Positions 13,687-22,524 of a DNA stretch of 64,000 nt are shown here, one piece after another (positions within the stretch are counted from its first letter, which is position 1; each line of letters starts with the position of its first letter). The stretch covers positions 1,054,001-1,118,000 of the forward strand of contig NZ_LT670848.1 in the NCBI RefSeq assembly GCF_900142975.1, in the 5' to 3' direction. Made by a program: the position numbers and the translations under genes. The notes under the pieces were generated by a model. It searched no databases and was not told where the DNA came from. It saw only the letters and a program-made list of their open reading frames with translations. This stretch comes from Salegentibacter salegens (lineage in GTDB: Bacteria > Bacteroidota > Bacteroidia > Flavobacteriales > Flavobacteriaceae).

Positions 13687-14370
13687 TTAATTTAAACGAC
13701 CTGGCCTTTTACTCCATTTATCGGTGAGCTCTACATATTCAAAATCCAGTGCTGTGGCTTGTGGTTCTAATATATCATTCACAAAAGAACGCTGGAGAAT
13801 ATCTTCAATCAAAAAATCTTCGTGATTATTTCTAGGATCAAATTCTTCCTTTAAAGAAATTTCAAATAAACTGGCAGTTGTATTATACCAAAAGGCCCTC
13901 CAACCACTTTTCAAGTTTTTAATAAGATTAAAAGCAGTGGTTCCGGTTTGTCGGTGTACTAACTTCACTAAAATCTGTCCTTCAGTATGGGTAAGCTTTT
14001 TTAATTCGGTAGAAAATTCATCTTCTATATAATCCTGAACGATCTTTGTATATTTTCTTTGAGCTGACCTGGAATCTATTTCTTCCAACCTGGCATTAAG
14101 CGCTATTAATCTTTCCGAAGCTAATTTAGCATATGGATATACTTTTCTGGTTTTCCTCCTTAATATAAGGTATTGCTTTCTTTCAGCGAGACTATTAAAA
14201 TGAAGTTTCTTTAAAATCACTACTTCATTAAGATCTATACTCTCTCGCGGCACTGTATCACCGGCAATAATCATATATTGTTTTTGCATAGTATCTTGTA
14301 CAGGAACACTATCCTGGGCAAAAAGTCCTGAAAAACTAAAGAATAATATTATAAAAAGCGTTCTAAGCAT
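13687..14370 (-). CDS. DUF4294 domain protein, exported
   Basis: A 227-residue protein. The first 18 residues (MLRTLFIILFFSFSGLFA) form a cleavable signal peptide. The rest matches the Bacteroidetes family DUF4294: a conserved VVILKKL start, a basic RKTRKVYPYAKLA segment, a helical middle, and TGTTAFNLIKNLKSGWRAFW. The function is unknown and a periplasmic location is inferred. It is divergent from the M42 peptidase gene. Confidence 0.85.
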   Translation of the reverse strand: MLRTLFIILFFSFSGLFAQDSVPVQDTMQKQYMIIAGDTVPRESIDLNEVVILKKLHFNSLAERKQYLILRRKTRKVYPYAKLASERLIALNARLEEIDSRSAQRKYTKIVQDYIEDEFSTELKKLTHTEGQILVKLVHRQTGTTAFNLIKNLKSGWRAFWYNTTASLFEISLKEEFDPRNNHEDFLIEDILQRSFVNDILEPQATALDFEYVELTDKWSKRPGRLN

Positions 14371-14429
14371 TCACCAAATATTTAGCTTGCTATGGTACTA
14401 AAATCATTCCAAAATTAATCAATAATGAG

Positions 14430-14459
14430 TTGCCATACATTTAATTCTTACTAAATTCG
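14430..14459 (+). promoter_or_regulatory. Promoter of the M42 peptidase gene
   Basis: TTG (14430-14432), a 19-base spacer and TAAATTCG (14452-14459), which is one mismatch from TAnnTTTG. It lies 15 bases before the start codon. Confidence 0.55.
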
Positions 14460-14474
14460 TGAAAATTCAAAACT

Positions 14475-15563
14475 ATGAGCAAAGACAGTATACTTGATAA
14501 AGAATCTATAGATTTCCTGGAAAAATATCTTAATAATGCTGCACCAACAGGTTATGAATCTGAAGGGCAGAAATTATGGATGGAATATCTAAAACCTTAT
14601 GTAGACGAATTTTTTACCGATAGCTACGGAACAGCGGTTGGCGTAATAAATCCTGAAGCCGAATACAAAGTAGTAATAGAAGGTCATGCTGACGAAATTT
14701 CCTGGTATGTAAATTATATAACCGATGAAGGTTTTATTTACGTAGTAAGAAATGGCGGAAGCGACCACCAAATTGCTGCATCAAAACGAGTTAATATACA
14801 TACTAAAAAAGGAATCGTTAAAGGTGTTTTTGGATGGCCGGCCATTCACACTCGGGAAAAGGACAGCGAGCAATCTCCAAAAATCGATAATATATGTATA
14901 GATGTTGGTTGCACTAGCAAAGATGAAGTTGAAGAATTGGGCGTACACGTAGGTTGTGTAATTACCTATCCAGATGAATTCTTTATTCTTAATGAAAATA
15001 AATTCGTTTGCCGTGCCCTCGATAACCGCATGGGCGGATTTATGATCGCGCAGGTTGCAAAATTACTAAAAGAGAACGGCAAAAAGTTACCGTTTGGATT
15101 ATACATCACCAACTCGGTTCAGGAGGAAATTGGACTTAGAGGAGCTGAAATGATCACACACCGAATTAAACCGAATGTTGCTATTGTGACCGATGTAACC
15201 CACGATACCAACACACCAATGATCAATAAAAAGAAAACCGGCGACACTAAAATTGGTCACGGCCCTGTAATTGCCCACGCTCCTGCTGTTCAAAATAAAT
15301 TAAGGGAGTTATTAATTGAAACGGCCCAGGAAAAAGAAATTCCTTTTCAGCGTATGGCCAATTCCAGGTTTACCGGTACCGATACCGATGCTTTTGCTTA
15401 TAGTAACGGCGGTGTTCCTTCGGCTTTAATTTCGCTTCCGCTTCGTTATATGCATACCACGGTAGAAATGGTTCATAAAACCGATGTAGAAAATGTGATT
15501 AAATTAATTTATGAAAGCATTTTAAACATAAAAGATGGAGATAGTTTTAGTTATTTTGACTAA
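14475..15563 (+). CDS. M42 family metallopeptidase (glutamyl aminopeptidase/endoglucanase-like)
   Basis: A 362-residue cytoplasmic co-catalytic zinc aminopeptidase. The expected ligands appear in order: His in VVIEGHADE, Asp in CRALDNRMGG, the Glu pair in SVQEEIGLRGA, Asp in VTDVTH, and the final His in RYMHTTVEMVH. M42 enzymes form large tetrahedral complexes that trim peptides from the N-terminus. Length is normal. It has a promoter directly upstream and a hairpin terminator downstream, so it is probably a single-gene unit. Confidence 0.94.
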   Translation: MSKDSILDKESIDFLEKYLNNAAPTGYESEGQKLWMEYLKPYVDEFFTDSYGTAVGVINPEAEYKVVIEGHADEISWYVNYITDEGFIYVVRNGGSDHQIAASKRVNIHTKKGIVKGVFGWPAIHTREKDSEQSPKIDNICIDVGCTSKDEVEELGVHVGCVITYPDEFFILNENKFVCRALDNRMGGFMIAQVAKLLKENGKKLPFGLYITNSVQEEIGLRGAEMITHRIKPNVAIVTDVTHDTNTPMINKKKTGDTKIGHGPVIAHAPAVQNKLRELLIETAQEKEIPFQRMANSRFTGTDTDAFAYSNGGVPSALISLPLRYMHTTVEMVHKTDVENVIKLIYESILNIKDGDSFSYFD

Positions 15564-15588
15564 ATAATTACTCTTATTTATATGGTAT

Positions 15589-15624
15589 AAAGCCCTTTTC
15601 TGGAGAAATCCCGGAAAGGGCTTT
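15589..15624 (+). terminator. Hairpin terminator after the M42 gene
   Basis: A 15-bp stem with one mismatch (AAAGCCCTTTTCTGG with CCCGGAAAGGGCTTT) and a short loop. The T-run is weak (CTTTGTCATTT). Confidence 0.75.
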
Positions 15625-15703
15625 GTCATTTAATTATATATACTTTCACAATTCTTTATTATAGCACGGCCTTTTTTCCGATTATATTTAGTGAAAAAGA
15701 AAA

Positions 15704-16780
15704 ATGACGATTTCTCCTGAAGAAATAAATAATTTTATTTCAGACCCATACCAGGCGATAGATTTTGCCAACCTAATTTATGTTTCTGAAGAACACCTTT
15801 CTATTAGCCGAAAAAAAGTAGGTCGGGGATTTTCCTATATATATAAAGGAGAACGCTTAAAAGATGAAAAAGCAATAGAAAGAATAAAAAGTTTGGTGAT
15901 ACCACCGGCCTGGCAGGAGGTTAAGATCACACATTTAAAAAATGGCCATTTGCAGGTAGTGGGACGGGATGAAAAGAACCGGAAGCAATATCTCTACCAC
16001 CCTACCTGGAGCAAACTAAGAAATGAAACCAAATTCTTTAAAATGGCAGCTTTTGGAGAAAACCTGCCAAAAATAAGGAAGCAAGTAGATAAAGACCTGG
16101 ATTTACCCGAAATGAGCCGAAGAAAAGTGTTGGCTCTAATCTTACGCCTTATGGAAGAAACCCATATTAGGATCGGAAATCATTATTACGCCAGGAAAAA
16201 TAAAACCTACGGACTCTCCACTTTTAGAACCCGGCACGTAAAAACTTATAAAAATAGCATAAAATTTGAGTTTATAGGCAAAAAGGGCAAAGAACACGCG
16301 GTTTCGGTTAAAAATAAAAAACTAATAAAACTTGTAAACCAGTGTGAGGAAATTCCGGGTTGGGAACTTTTCAAATTCTACGATGAGAAGGGCGATAAAC
16401 AAACTATAGACAGCGGGATGATTAATGACTACATTCACGAAATTAGCGGCGACCTGTTTTCAGCTAAAGATTTTAGAACCTGGAGTGCAACCAAAATATT
16501 TTTTGAAACCCTGCGCGAGCTAGGTTATACCGAAGAAGAAAAGCAGAATAAAAAGAACCTGATTCAGGCTTTTGATGCTTCGGCAGAAGGTTTGGGAAAT
16601 ACCCGTGCCGTTTGTAGAAGTTATTATGTGCACCCAAAGATTATAAATTCCTATGAAACCGGAGACATTGTGCCTTATTTTGATAAAATTAAATCTGAAG
16701 AAAAGCAAGACTATATTTCCCTGTCTGAAACCGAAAAAGTAATTCTCAATATGATCAAAGATTACGAAGTGAATATTTAA
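15704..16780 (+). CDS. DNA topoisomerase IB (poxvirus-type)
   Basis: A 358-residue bacterial type IB topoisomerase, which relaxes supercoils through a 3'-phosphotyrosyl intermediate. Visible signatures are the HIRIGN motif, a FRTRHVK segment and DFRTWSATK in the catalytic domain. The likely nucleophile is Tyr308 in SYYVHP. The N-terminal beta-rich DNA-binding domain includes VIPPAWQEVKI, typical of the family. Length is normal (about 340-370). A near-consensus -7 box (TATATTTA) lies shortly upstream. The next gene starts 44 bases after its stop, so co-transcription with the DUF294-exonuclease pair is possible. Confidence 0.95.
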   Translation: MTISPEEINNFISDPYQAIDFANLIYVSEEHLSISRKKVGRGFSYIYKGERLKDEKAIERIKSLVIPPAWQEVKITHLKNGHLQVVGRDEKNRKQYLYHPTWSKLRNETKFFKMAAFGENLPKIRKQVDKDLDLPEMSRRKVLALILRLMEETHIRIGNHYYARKNKTYGLSTFRTRHVKTYKNSIKFEFIGKKGKEHAVSVKNKKLIKLVNQCEEIPGWELFKFYDEKGDKQTIDSGMINDYIHEISGDLFSAKDFRTWSATKIFFETLRELGYTEEEKQNKKNLIQAFDASAEGLGNTRAVCRSYYVHPKIINSYETGDIVPYFDKIKSEEKQDYISLSETEKVILNMIKDYEVNI

Positions 16781-16824
16781 AATTCAAAGAAAAAGAGCTA
16801 TTCATTTTTCTTTAAATTAGCGGT

Positions 16825-18753
16825 ATGAAGAACACGATTGCTTCCCGAATAGCCGATTTCCTTAAAAACTATCCGCCTTTTAATCTTTTAAAAAAGGAAG
16901 ATTTATTAATGATATCAACTCAGGTGAAGGTAAAATACCTTGAAAAAGGGAAATTACTTTTTGCTGAAGGTGATGTTGGCCATAAACGCTTCTATGTAGT
17001 GAATAAAGGAGCGATTTCTTTAGAACGCGATAATGATGGGAAGCGGCAAACTATCGATAAGTGTGACGAAGGCGATATTTTTGGCCTCAGGCCTTTATTT
17101 GCAAAAGAAAACTACCTCATCAATGCCATTGCCGAAGAAGAAACAATTCTTTACGCAATTCCCATAAAAAAATTCAAACCTCTTTCAGAAGAAAATAAAG
17201 AAGTAGGGAATTTCCTAATGCAAAGTTTTGCATCAAACACTCGTAATCCTTATGCTGAAGCTCATAAAGGAAAATTAATTTCAGAAAAAGAACCTGTAGA
17301 AAATCAATATAAACCCAACAATAATCTTTTTGAACTTCAGCCCGCACCGGTTACCAGGAAGGTGGTTATGACATCGCCGGAAACCACCATTAAAGCGGCA
17401 GCACAATTAATGAGTAAGAAGAAAGTAGGTTCGGTATTAGTGGTGAAAGAAAATATTCCGAAAGGCATTGTAACCGATGAGGACTTTAGAGATATGGTGG
17501 CTACAGGTGCTTTTGGAATTGAAACCGAAGTTTCTAAAATTATGGCCTCCCCCGTAATTTGTTATCCGCAGGGCCTCACTATCGCCCAGGCCCAACTCAC
17601 AATGATGAAACACCATATTAATCATATTTGCATTACCGAAGATGGCACGCCGAATACAAAAGTAGTGGGAATACTTTCAGAACACGATATTATGGTTTCA
17701 GAAGGGCATAATCCTTCGGTTTTAATGAAAGCGATTCAGCGAAGCAGTAGCACGAACGAATTAAAGAAAATTCGACATAAAATCACTTTATTGTTGCGTG
17801 GATTTCTTGCTGCTAATATTCCGCTAAACCATATCTCTAAAATAATATTTGAATTAAATGATGCCACCATCAAAAGAATAATTGAACGTTGTATTAAAAA
17901 GCTGGCTACTCCCCCACCCTGCGATTTTACGTGGATTTCTCTTGGAAGCCAGGGCCGTAAAGAGCAGCTTTTACAAACCGACCAGGACAATGCGTTAATT
18001 TTTGAAGATGTTCCCGAAGAAAAGTTGGAAGAAACCCGGGCGTATTTCCTGGAATTAGCCAGAAAAGTAAATAAACGCCTGAATATTATTGGTTACGAAT
18101 TTTGCCCCGCTGAAATGATGGCGAAAAACCCTAAATACTGCCTGAGTTTAAGTGAATGGAAAGACCAGTTTACCAACTGGATTATAGACCCGGGAAACGA
18201 CGAGATTTTACTTTGTTCTATTTTCTTCGATTTTGATATTTCTTACGGAAATGTAAATTTATCTAATGCGCTGGCCGATCATATTTTTAGCCTTACCAAA
18301 GACAATCGCAAATTCTATGCGGTAATGGGGGCAACAACCTTAAGGAATCCGTCACCGCTTGGTTTCTTCAGGCAGTTTTTATTAGAGGAAGATGGTGAGA
18401 ATAAAGATTTCTTCGACATTAAAAAACGAGGAATTACGCCACTTACCGATGCGGGCCGTTTACTTATTTTATACCACCAGGTAAAGAATATCAGTAATAC
18501 TGCCGAGCGCTTTGAAAAACTGGCGCAACTTGAACCAAATAACAAAGAACTTTTCCTGGCTTGCGCCTATGCTTCTAAGGTTTTACTGAAATTTAGAACC
18601 CAACACGGTTTGGAAAACAGAAATAGCGGGCGGTTTATAGATTTGGAGAATTTGAGCAAAGAAGAAAAAATAAAACTGAAACGCTGTTTTAAAAGTATAA
18701 GACAGGTGCAGGAATTAATAAAATATCGTTTTGAAGTAACCCCATATATTTAA
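16825..18753 (+). CDS. CNB-CBS-DUF294 nucleotidyltransferase-like protein
   Basis: A 642-residue cytoplasmic regulatory protein. Domains in order: a cyclic-nucleotide-binding-like domain (about 10-135), two CBS motifs (about 175-295), the DUF294 nucleotidyltransferase-like domain (about 320-470, with SLGSQGRKEQLLQTDQDNAL, the G-S...T-D-x-D pattern of a nucleotidyltransferase), and a DUF294_C helical domain (about 490-640). The set suggests a nucleotide-sensing (deadenylyl/uridylyl-like) switch; the substrate is unknown. Its stop codon overlaps the start of the exonuclease gene, indicating translational coupling. The same pair often lies beside acetate-uptake genes in other bacteria, and here acs is next, convergent. 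Confidence 0.93.
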   Translation: MKNTIASRIADFLKNYPPFNLLKKEDLLMISTQVKVKYLEKGKLLFAEGDVGHKRFYVVNKGAISLERDNDGKRQTIDKCDEGDIFGLRPLFAKENYLINAIAEEETILYAIPIKKFKPLSEENKEVGNFLMQSFASNTRNPYAEAHKGKLISEKEPVENQYKPNNNLFELQPAPVTRKVVMTSPETTIKAAAQLMSKKKVGSVLVVKENIPKGIVTDEDFRDMVATGAFGIETEVSKIMASPVICYPQGLTIAQAQLTMMKHHINHICITEDGTPNTKVVGILSEHDIMVSEGHNPSVLMKAIQRSSSTNELKKIRHKITLLLRGFLAANIPLNHISKIIFELNDATIKRIIERCIKKLATPPPCDFTWISLGSQGRKEQLLQTDQDNALIFEDVPEEKLEETRAYFLELARKVNKRLNIIGYEFCPAEMMAKNPKYCLSLSEWKDQFTNWIIDPGNDEILLCSIFFDFDISYGNVNLSNALADHIFSLTKDNRKFYAVMGATTLRNPSPLGFFRQFLLEEDGENKDFFDIKKRGITPLTDAGRLLILYHQVKNISNTAERFEKLAQLEPNNKELFLACAYASKVLLKFRTQHGLENRNSGRFIDLENLSKEEKIKLKRCFKSIRQVQELIKYRFEVTPYI

Positions 18754-19415
18754 TGCTGAATTTATTCAAAAAGAAACCTGATAATCTTCCTGACTTCTGG
18801 AATGATTATGAAGCAAAATTTCAGGAAAAATTCCCAAAAGAGATTGCGGGCAACAGATTTGTGGTTTTAGATACAGAAACTACAGGCTTTGATATCAAAA
18901 AAGACAGAATGCTTTCTATTGGTGCCGTAGCTATCAAAAATAAATCTATAAATATTGCCGACGGATTTGAAGAATATATTTCCCAAAAAACATTTAATCC
19001 TAAAACCGTAAAAATTCACGGAATAATTCAGAATGAACGCATTGAAACCCTCTTGGAAGAAGAAGCGGTAAAAGCATTTTTAAAATATATAGGGAATTCT
19101 GTATTAGTAGCGCATCACGCTGGTTTTGATATTGGCATGATCAATGAAGCTTTATCCAGAATGGGATTGCCAAAACTAAAAAATAAAGTTTTGGATACGG
19201 TGAATTTATACCGGGGAACCAGGATAATTTCTAATCTTATTAATAGGGAGAAAAGTTATTCCCTAGACGAAATCGCCGAAACATACAATATTGATATCAA
19301 AGATAGGCATACCGCCGCAGGCGATGCTTTTATTACCGCCATTGCTTTCCTTACCATACTTGGCAAGCTGAATACCGATAGAAAACTGAATTTAAAAAAA
19401 ATGTTTAGGTATTAG
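18753..19415 (+). CDS. DEDDh 3'-5' exonuclease (DNA polymerase III epsilon-like)
   Basis: A 220-residue protein. The exonuclease fold begins near residue 40 with FVVLDTETTGFD (Exo I), continues with VLVAHHAGFDIGMIN (Exo II) and ends with DRHTAAGDAFITA (Exo III, His and Asp). All DEDDh acidic and His residues are present. It resembles the epsilon proofreading subunit but is coupled to the DUF294 protein (one-base overlap) rather than to replication genes, so a role in nucleotide or RNA/DNA turnover linked to that regulator is more likely. The substrate is not determined. Confidence 0.92.
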   Translation: MLNLFKKKPDNLPDFWNDYEAKFQEKFPKEIAGNRFVVLDTETTGFDIKKDRMLSIGAVAIKNKSINIADGFEEYISQKTFNPKTVKIHGIIQNERIETLLEEEAVKAFLKYIGNSVLVAHHAGFDIGMINEALSRMGLPKLKNKVLDTVNLYRGTRIISNLINREKSYSLDEIAETYNIDIKDRHTAAGDAFITAIAFLTILGKLNTDRKLNLKKMFRY

Positions 19416-19421
19416 TAAACC

Positions 19422-19504
19422 ACTTCGGGACAAGCCCATCATTCATTAAATGCAAATGTTCTTAATTTCGAGGCAAGCCTCAGAGCATTTAATTATCGAT
19501 TAAA
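19422..19504. repeat. R2 dispersed intergenic element, copy 1
   Basis: Contains CGAGGCAAGCCTCAGAGCATT and ATTATCGATTAAAA-type pieces that recur at 21756-21877 and 58921-59131. It lies between the convergent exonuclease and acs genes. Confidence 0.5.
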
Positions 19505-19537
19505 AAACCTCACAGGTTTTGAAAACCTGTGAGGTTT
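19505..19537. terminator. Bidirectional terminator between the exonuclease gene and acs
   Basis: A nearly perfect 16-bp palindrome (AAACCTCACAGGTTTT with its complement) has A/T-rich flanks on both sides, suiting the convergent genes that meet here. Confidence 0.8.
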
Positions 19538-19579
19538 GGTGTTTAGAAAGTATATTATTTTTAAAAACTGTATTTAAAC

Positions 19580-21487
19580 TTATAAAACATCTTTCATAAT
19601 TTCATCTACAACTTCTGGGTTTAGTAAAGTTGACGTATCTCCAAGATCTTCGGTTTGGTTTGAAGCTATTTTACGTAAAATTCTACGCATAATTTTTCCG
19701 CTTCGCGTTTTTGGAAGTCCGCTAACAAATTGAATTTTCTCAGGTTTAGCAATTGGCCCAACCTTGTCTGCAATTTGTTGATGAATTTCCTTTCTAAGAT
19801 TATCCTGATTTCTTGACTCCCCGACTTCTTTTAAAGTAACAAAGGCATAAAGTGCATTTCCTTTTACATCGTGCGGGAATCCAACTACTGCAGATTCAGC
19901 TACTGCTGGGTGTTCATCTATAGCATCCTCAATTGGCGCCGTACCTAAATTATGGCCTGAAACTATAATAACATCGTCTACCCTACCGGTAATTCGGTAA
20001 TAACCAACTTCATCCCTTAAAGCACCATCGCCGGTAAAATACATATTTTCAAACGTAGAAAAATAGGTAGTCTTATAACGTTCGTGGTCTCTCCAAACCG
20101 TTCGGGCCATACCGGGCCAAGGGTATTTAATACATAAACGGCCATCTACCTGATTTCCTTTTAATTCATTCCCGTTTTCATCCATTAAAGCAGGTTGAAC
20201 TCCCGGAAACGGCAAGGTTGCATAGGTTGGTTTTACCGGAGTTACATAAGGAATTGGGGTAATCATAATTCCGCCGGTTTCCGTTTGCCACCAGGTATCT
20301 ACAATCGGGCTTTTATTTTTTCCTACATTATCATTATACCAGTGCCAGGCTTCCTCATTAATAGGTTCACCAACAGTTCCCAGAACCTTTAAAGAAGAAA
20401 GATCGTGGCTTTCTACAAATTCTATATTCCTTTTGGCCAAAGATCTAATTGCCGTTGGCGCGGTATAAAACTGATTTACCTTATGTTTTTCCACTACATC
20501 CCAAAATCTTCCGGCATCAGGATAAGAAGGAACGCCTTCAAACATTACTGTAGTTGCGCCGTTTGCCAGTGGGCCGTATAAAATATAAGAGTGGCCGGTT
20601 ATCCAGCCAATATCAGCTGTACACCAATACACATCACCTTCTTTATACTGAAAAACATTTTTAAAAGTATAGGCTGTGTAAACCATATATCCGGCCGTGG
20701 TGTGCAACATTCCTTTTGGTTTCCCGGTGGAACCTGAAGTATACAGAATAAAAAGAGGATCTTCTGCATCCATAGTTTCAGCTTCACATTCATCTGAAGC
20801 TTCATCTAATAGCGGTTGCAACCATTCATCACGTCCTTCTTTCATTTCAATATCAGAGTCAAGGCGTTTGGCTACCAAAACCTTTTCTACACCAGGGCAT
20901 TCTTCCAGGGCTTTATCTACAATTCCTTTAAGGTCTATGGTTTTATTTCCACGGTAAGAACCATCAGAGGTAATAAGCATCTTACAATCGGCATCATTAG
21001 TTCTCGTAGCGAGTGCTTTTGAAGAAAAACCTGCAAAAACTACAGAGTGTATTGCTCCAATCCTGGCACAGGCCAGCATCGCAACAGCAAGTTCTGGAAT
21101 CATGGGTAAGTAAATACAAACCCGGTCGCCTTTTTTAATTCCCTGATTCTTTAACACATTCGCAAACTTGTTTACCTTCTTATGAAGTTCTCCATAGGAA
21201 ATATGCTGCGCTTCTTCTTCAGGATCGTTAGGCTCCCAGATAATTGCGGTTTTGTCTGACCGATTAAAAAGATACCGATCTATACAATTTTCGGTTATAT
21301 TAAGTTTAGCATTTTCAAACCATTTTACTTCAGGTTTCTTAAAATCCCAGCTTAATACATTATCCCATTTTTTTCGCCACGAAAAATGTTCTTCGGCTAC
21401 CTCTTCCCAAAAATTTTCCGGCTCTCTAACCGATTTTCTATAAACTTGAAAATATTCCTCTAAATTCTTAATATGATAATTACTCAT
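19580..21487 (-). CDS. acs: Acetyl-CoA synthetase (acetate-CoA ligase)
   Basis: A 635-residue AMP-forming enzyme that turns acetate, ATP and CoA into acetyl-CoA. It has the N-terminal ACS region, the P-loop-like LYTSGSTGKPKGMLHTT, WWQTETGG, and the C-terminal SGKIMRRILRKI with the Lys that is acetylated in the family as an activity switch. Length is normal. It is the high-affinity acetate-assimilation counterpart of ackA-pta. A roughly 380-base stretch with an R2 repeat lies upstream; I see no clear promoter in it. Confidence 0.96.
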   Translation of the reverse strand: MSNYHIKNLEEYFQVYRKSVREPENFWEEVAEEHFSWRKKWDNVLSWDFKKPEVKWFENAKLNITENCIDRYLFNRSDKTAIIWEPNDPEEEAQHISYGELHKKVNKFANVLKNQGIKKGDRVCIYLPMIPELAVAMLACARIGAIHSVVFAGFSSKALATRTNDADCKMLITSDGSYRGNKTIDLKGIVDKALEECPGVEKVLVAKRLDSDIEMKEGRDEWLQPLLDEASDECEAETMDAEDPLFILYTSGSTGKPKGMLHTTAGYMVYTAYTFKNVFQYKEGDVYWCTADIGWITGHSYILYGPLANGATTVMFEGVPSYPDAGRFWDVVEKHKVNQFYTAPTAIRSLAKRNIEFVESHDLSSLKVLGTVGEPINEEAWHWYNDNVGKNKSPIVDTWWQTETGGIMITPIPYVTPVKPTYATLPFPGVQPALMDENGNELKGNQVDGRLCIKYPWPGMARTVWRDHERYKTTYFSTFENMYFTGDGALRDEVGYYRITGRVDDVIIVSGHNLGTAPIEDAIDEHPAVAESAVVGFPHDVKGNALYAFVTLKEVGESRNQDNLRKEIHQQIADKVGPIAKPEKIQFVSGLPKTRSGKIMRRILRKIASNQTEDLGDTSTLLNPEVVDEIMKDVL

Positions 21488-21755
21488 AACTTAAATAAAT
21501 ATGTTGATGGTTAAGGGGGTTAATATTGAAAAATATAAAATATCTTTCCTGCAATTTATAAAAACCTTCGGAAACCAAATACCCAAATCTCGTTAATATT
21601 GGGCTTTTTCAAGTTTTGCGAGAAGTTTAATAGAATAGAAATTTTGGGATAAAAATTCGAAACAAACTCAGTAAAGAGCTTCTTTGAATTTTAATTTCAA
21701 AATAAACAGGTATAAAAAATGGTCTTTTTTAAGATAAGCCCATTTTAAAAAGAAG

Positions 21756-21877
21756 TAAACTACCTCGCAGCAAGCTCACGAGGCATTCATAGAAAATAAT
21801 ATTTTTAATTTCCAGGCATCCCGATATCTCGGGAGGAGCATTAAATCTCAATTATCGAGTAAAAGATTAATGCTCCA
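21756..21877. repeat. R2 dispersed intergenic element, copy 2
   Basis: Starts GTAAACTACCTCGCAGCAAG, includes ACGAGGCATTCAT, and ends with GGAGCATTAA...TTAATGCTCC arms around ATTATCGAGTAAAA. The arms can form a hairpin. The rest of 21488-21866 shows no gene. Confidence 0.6.
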
Positions 21878-22091
21878 CAAATTTTTGATGGTCGCTTAGC
21901 CATTTATTTAAATGAGCGTTTTCTTTTTGGGAGACTTTTTTATTGGTTTTCTTCTCCCTCCATGCATTTTCAGATTCTCTCCTAATATAAATTTTTGATC
22001 TCTGCCCCAAAGCGACTCCAAAAGCCTTTAATGTAATTTCGGCTTTCGCAACATATGCATCATCGGTGCGCTGTAAATTTATAAGTCTCAT
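21867..22091 (-). CDS. Small hypothetical protein (uncertain)
   Basis: A 74-residue frame starting MRLINLQRTDDAYVAKAEIT. Composition is protein-like (basic, mixed helix/strand) but I do not recognise a family. Its last codons and stop lie inside the R2 repeat. It sits between acs and the riboswitch, divergent from nrdB. It may be real or chance. Confidence 0.35.
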   Translation of the reverse strand: MRLINLQRTDDAYVAKAEITLKAFGVALGQRSKIYIRRESENAWREKKTNKKVSQKENAHLNKWLSDHQKFVEH

Positions 22092-22285
22092 TTTTACAAT
22101 TGTTTCGATTGATTAGCAAATACTGCAATCTTCATTTTGCAAAGACTATGCCCGCAACCAAAGTATTCACAAAGATGTCTTTTTATTACCGAAACTTTAA
22201 CTTGTGAAAAACTATGTTTATAACTCAGAGCTGTTTTCATAAAACCGCCGATTATTCCCTTTAACTTTACTCTTGTAAAATCATA

Positions 22286-22480
22286 CCGGCGGGTATTACA
22301 TTTTGTAATAAACAAGGGGAATCATGTGAGAATCATGAGCTGTTGCGCAACTGTAAAGTAGAGTTATCTACAAGCCAGATCACCTTCCCAACCGGGCTGA
22401 CTTTTGCTTTCGCATAAAAAGTAAATGTCCAGGATAATATTTTTGCGGCCTTCCCGCTCTTCTCTTCTCCATAGACACCT
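22286..22480 (+). promoter_or_regulatory. Cobalamin (adenosylcobalamin-type) riboswitch upstream of nrdB-nrdA
   Basis: The conserved core of B12 riboswitches is readable in order: a GGT segment followed by a TATTACA/TGTAATA stem (22292-22312), AAGGGGAAT (22314-22322), GTGAGAATC (22326-22334), the L5 segment GCTGTTGCGCAACTGTAA (22339-22356), and a B12-box-like AAGCCAGATCACCTTCC (22372-22388). A hairpin-capable stretch before the nrdB ATG at 22525 is probably the expression platform. With B12 bound, such elements normally reduce expression, here of an O2-dependent ribonucleotide reductase. The outer boundaries are estimates. Confidence 0.88.
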
Positions 22481-22524
22481 ATTTGCTTTTATGCTTTTGA
22501 TTTAAAAACTAAAACAAAAGTGAT

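Noticed and set aside
22094-22315. 73-codon minus-strand frame
   Set aside because: It is antisense to the nrdB leader and overlaps the riboswitch; its composition is not protein-like.
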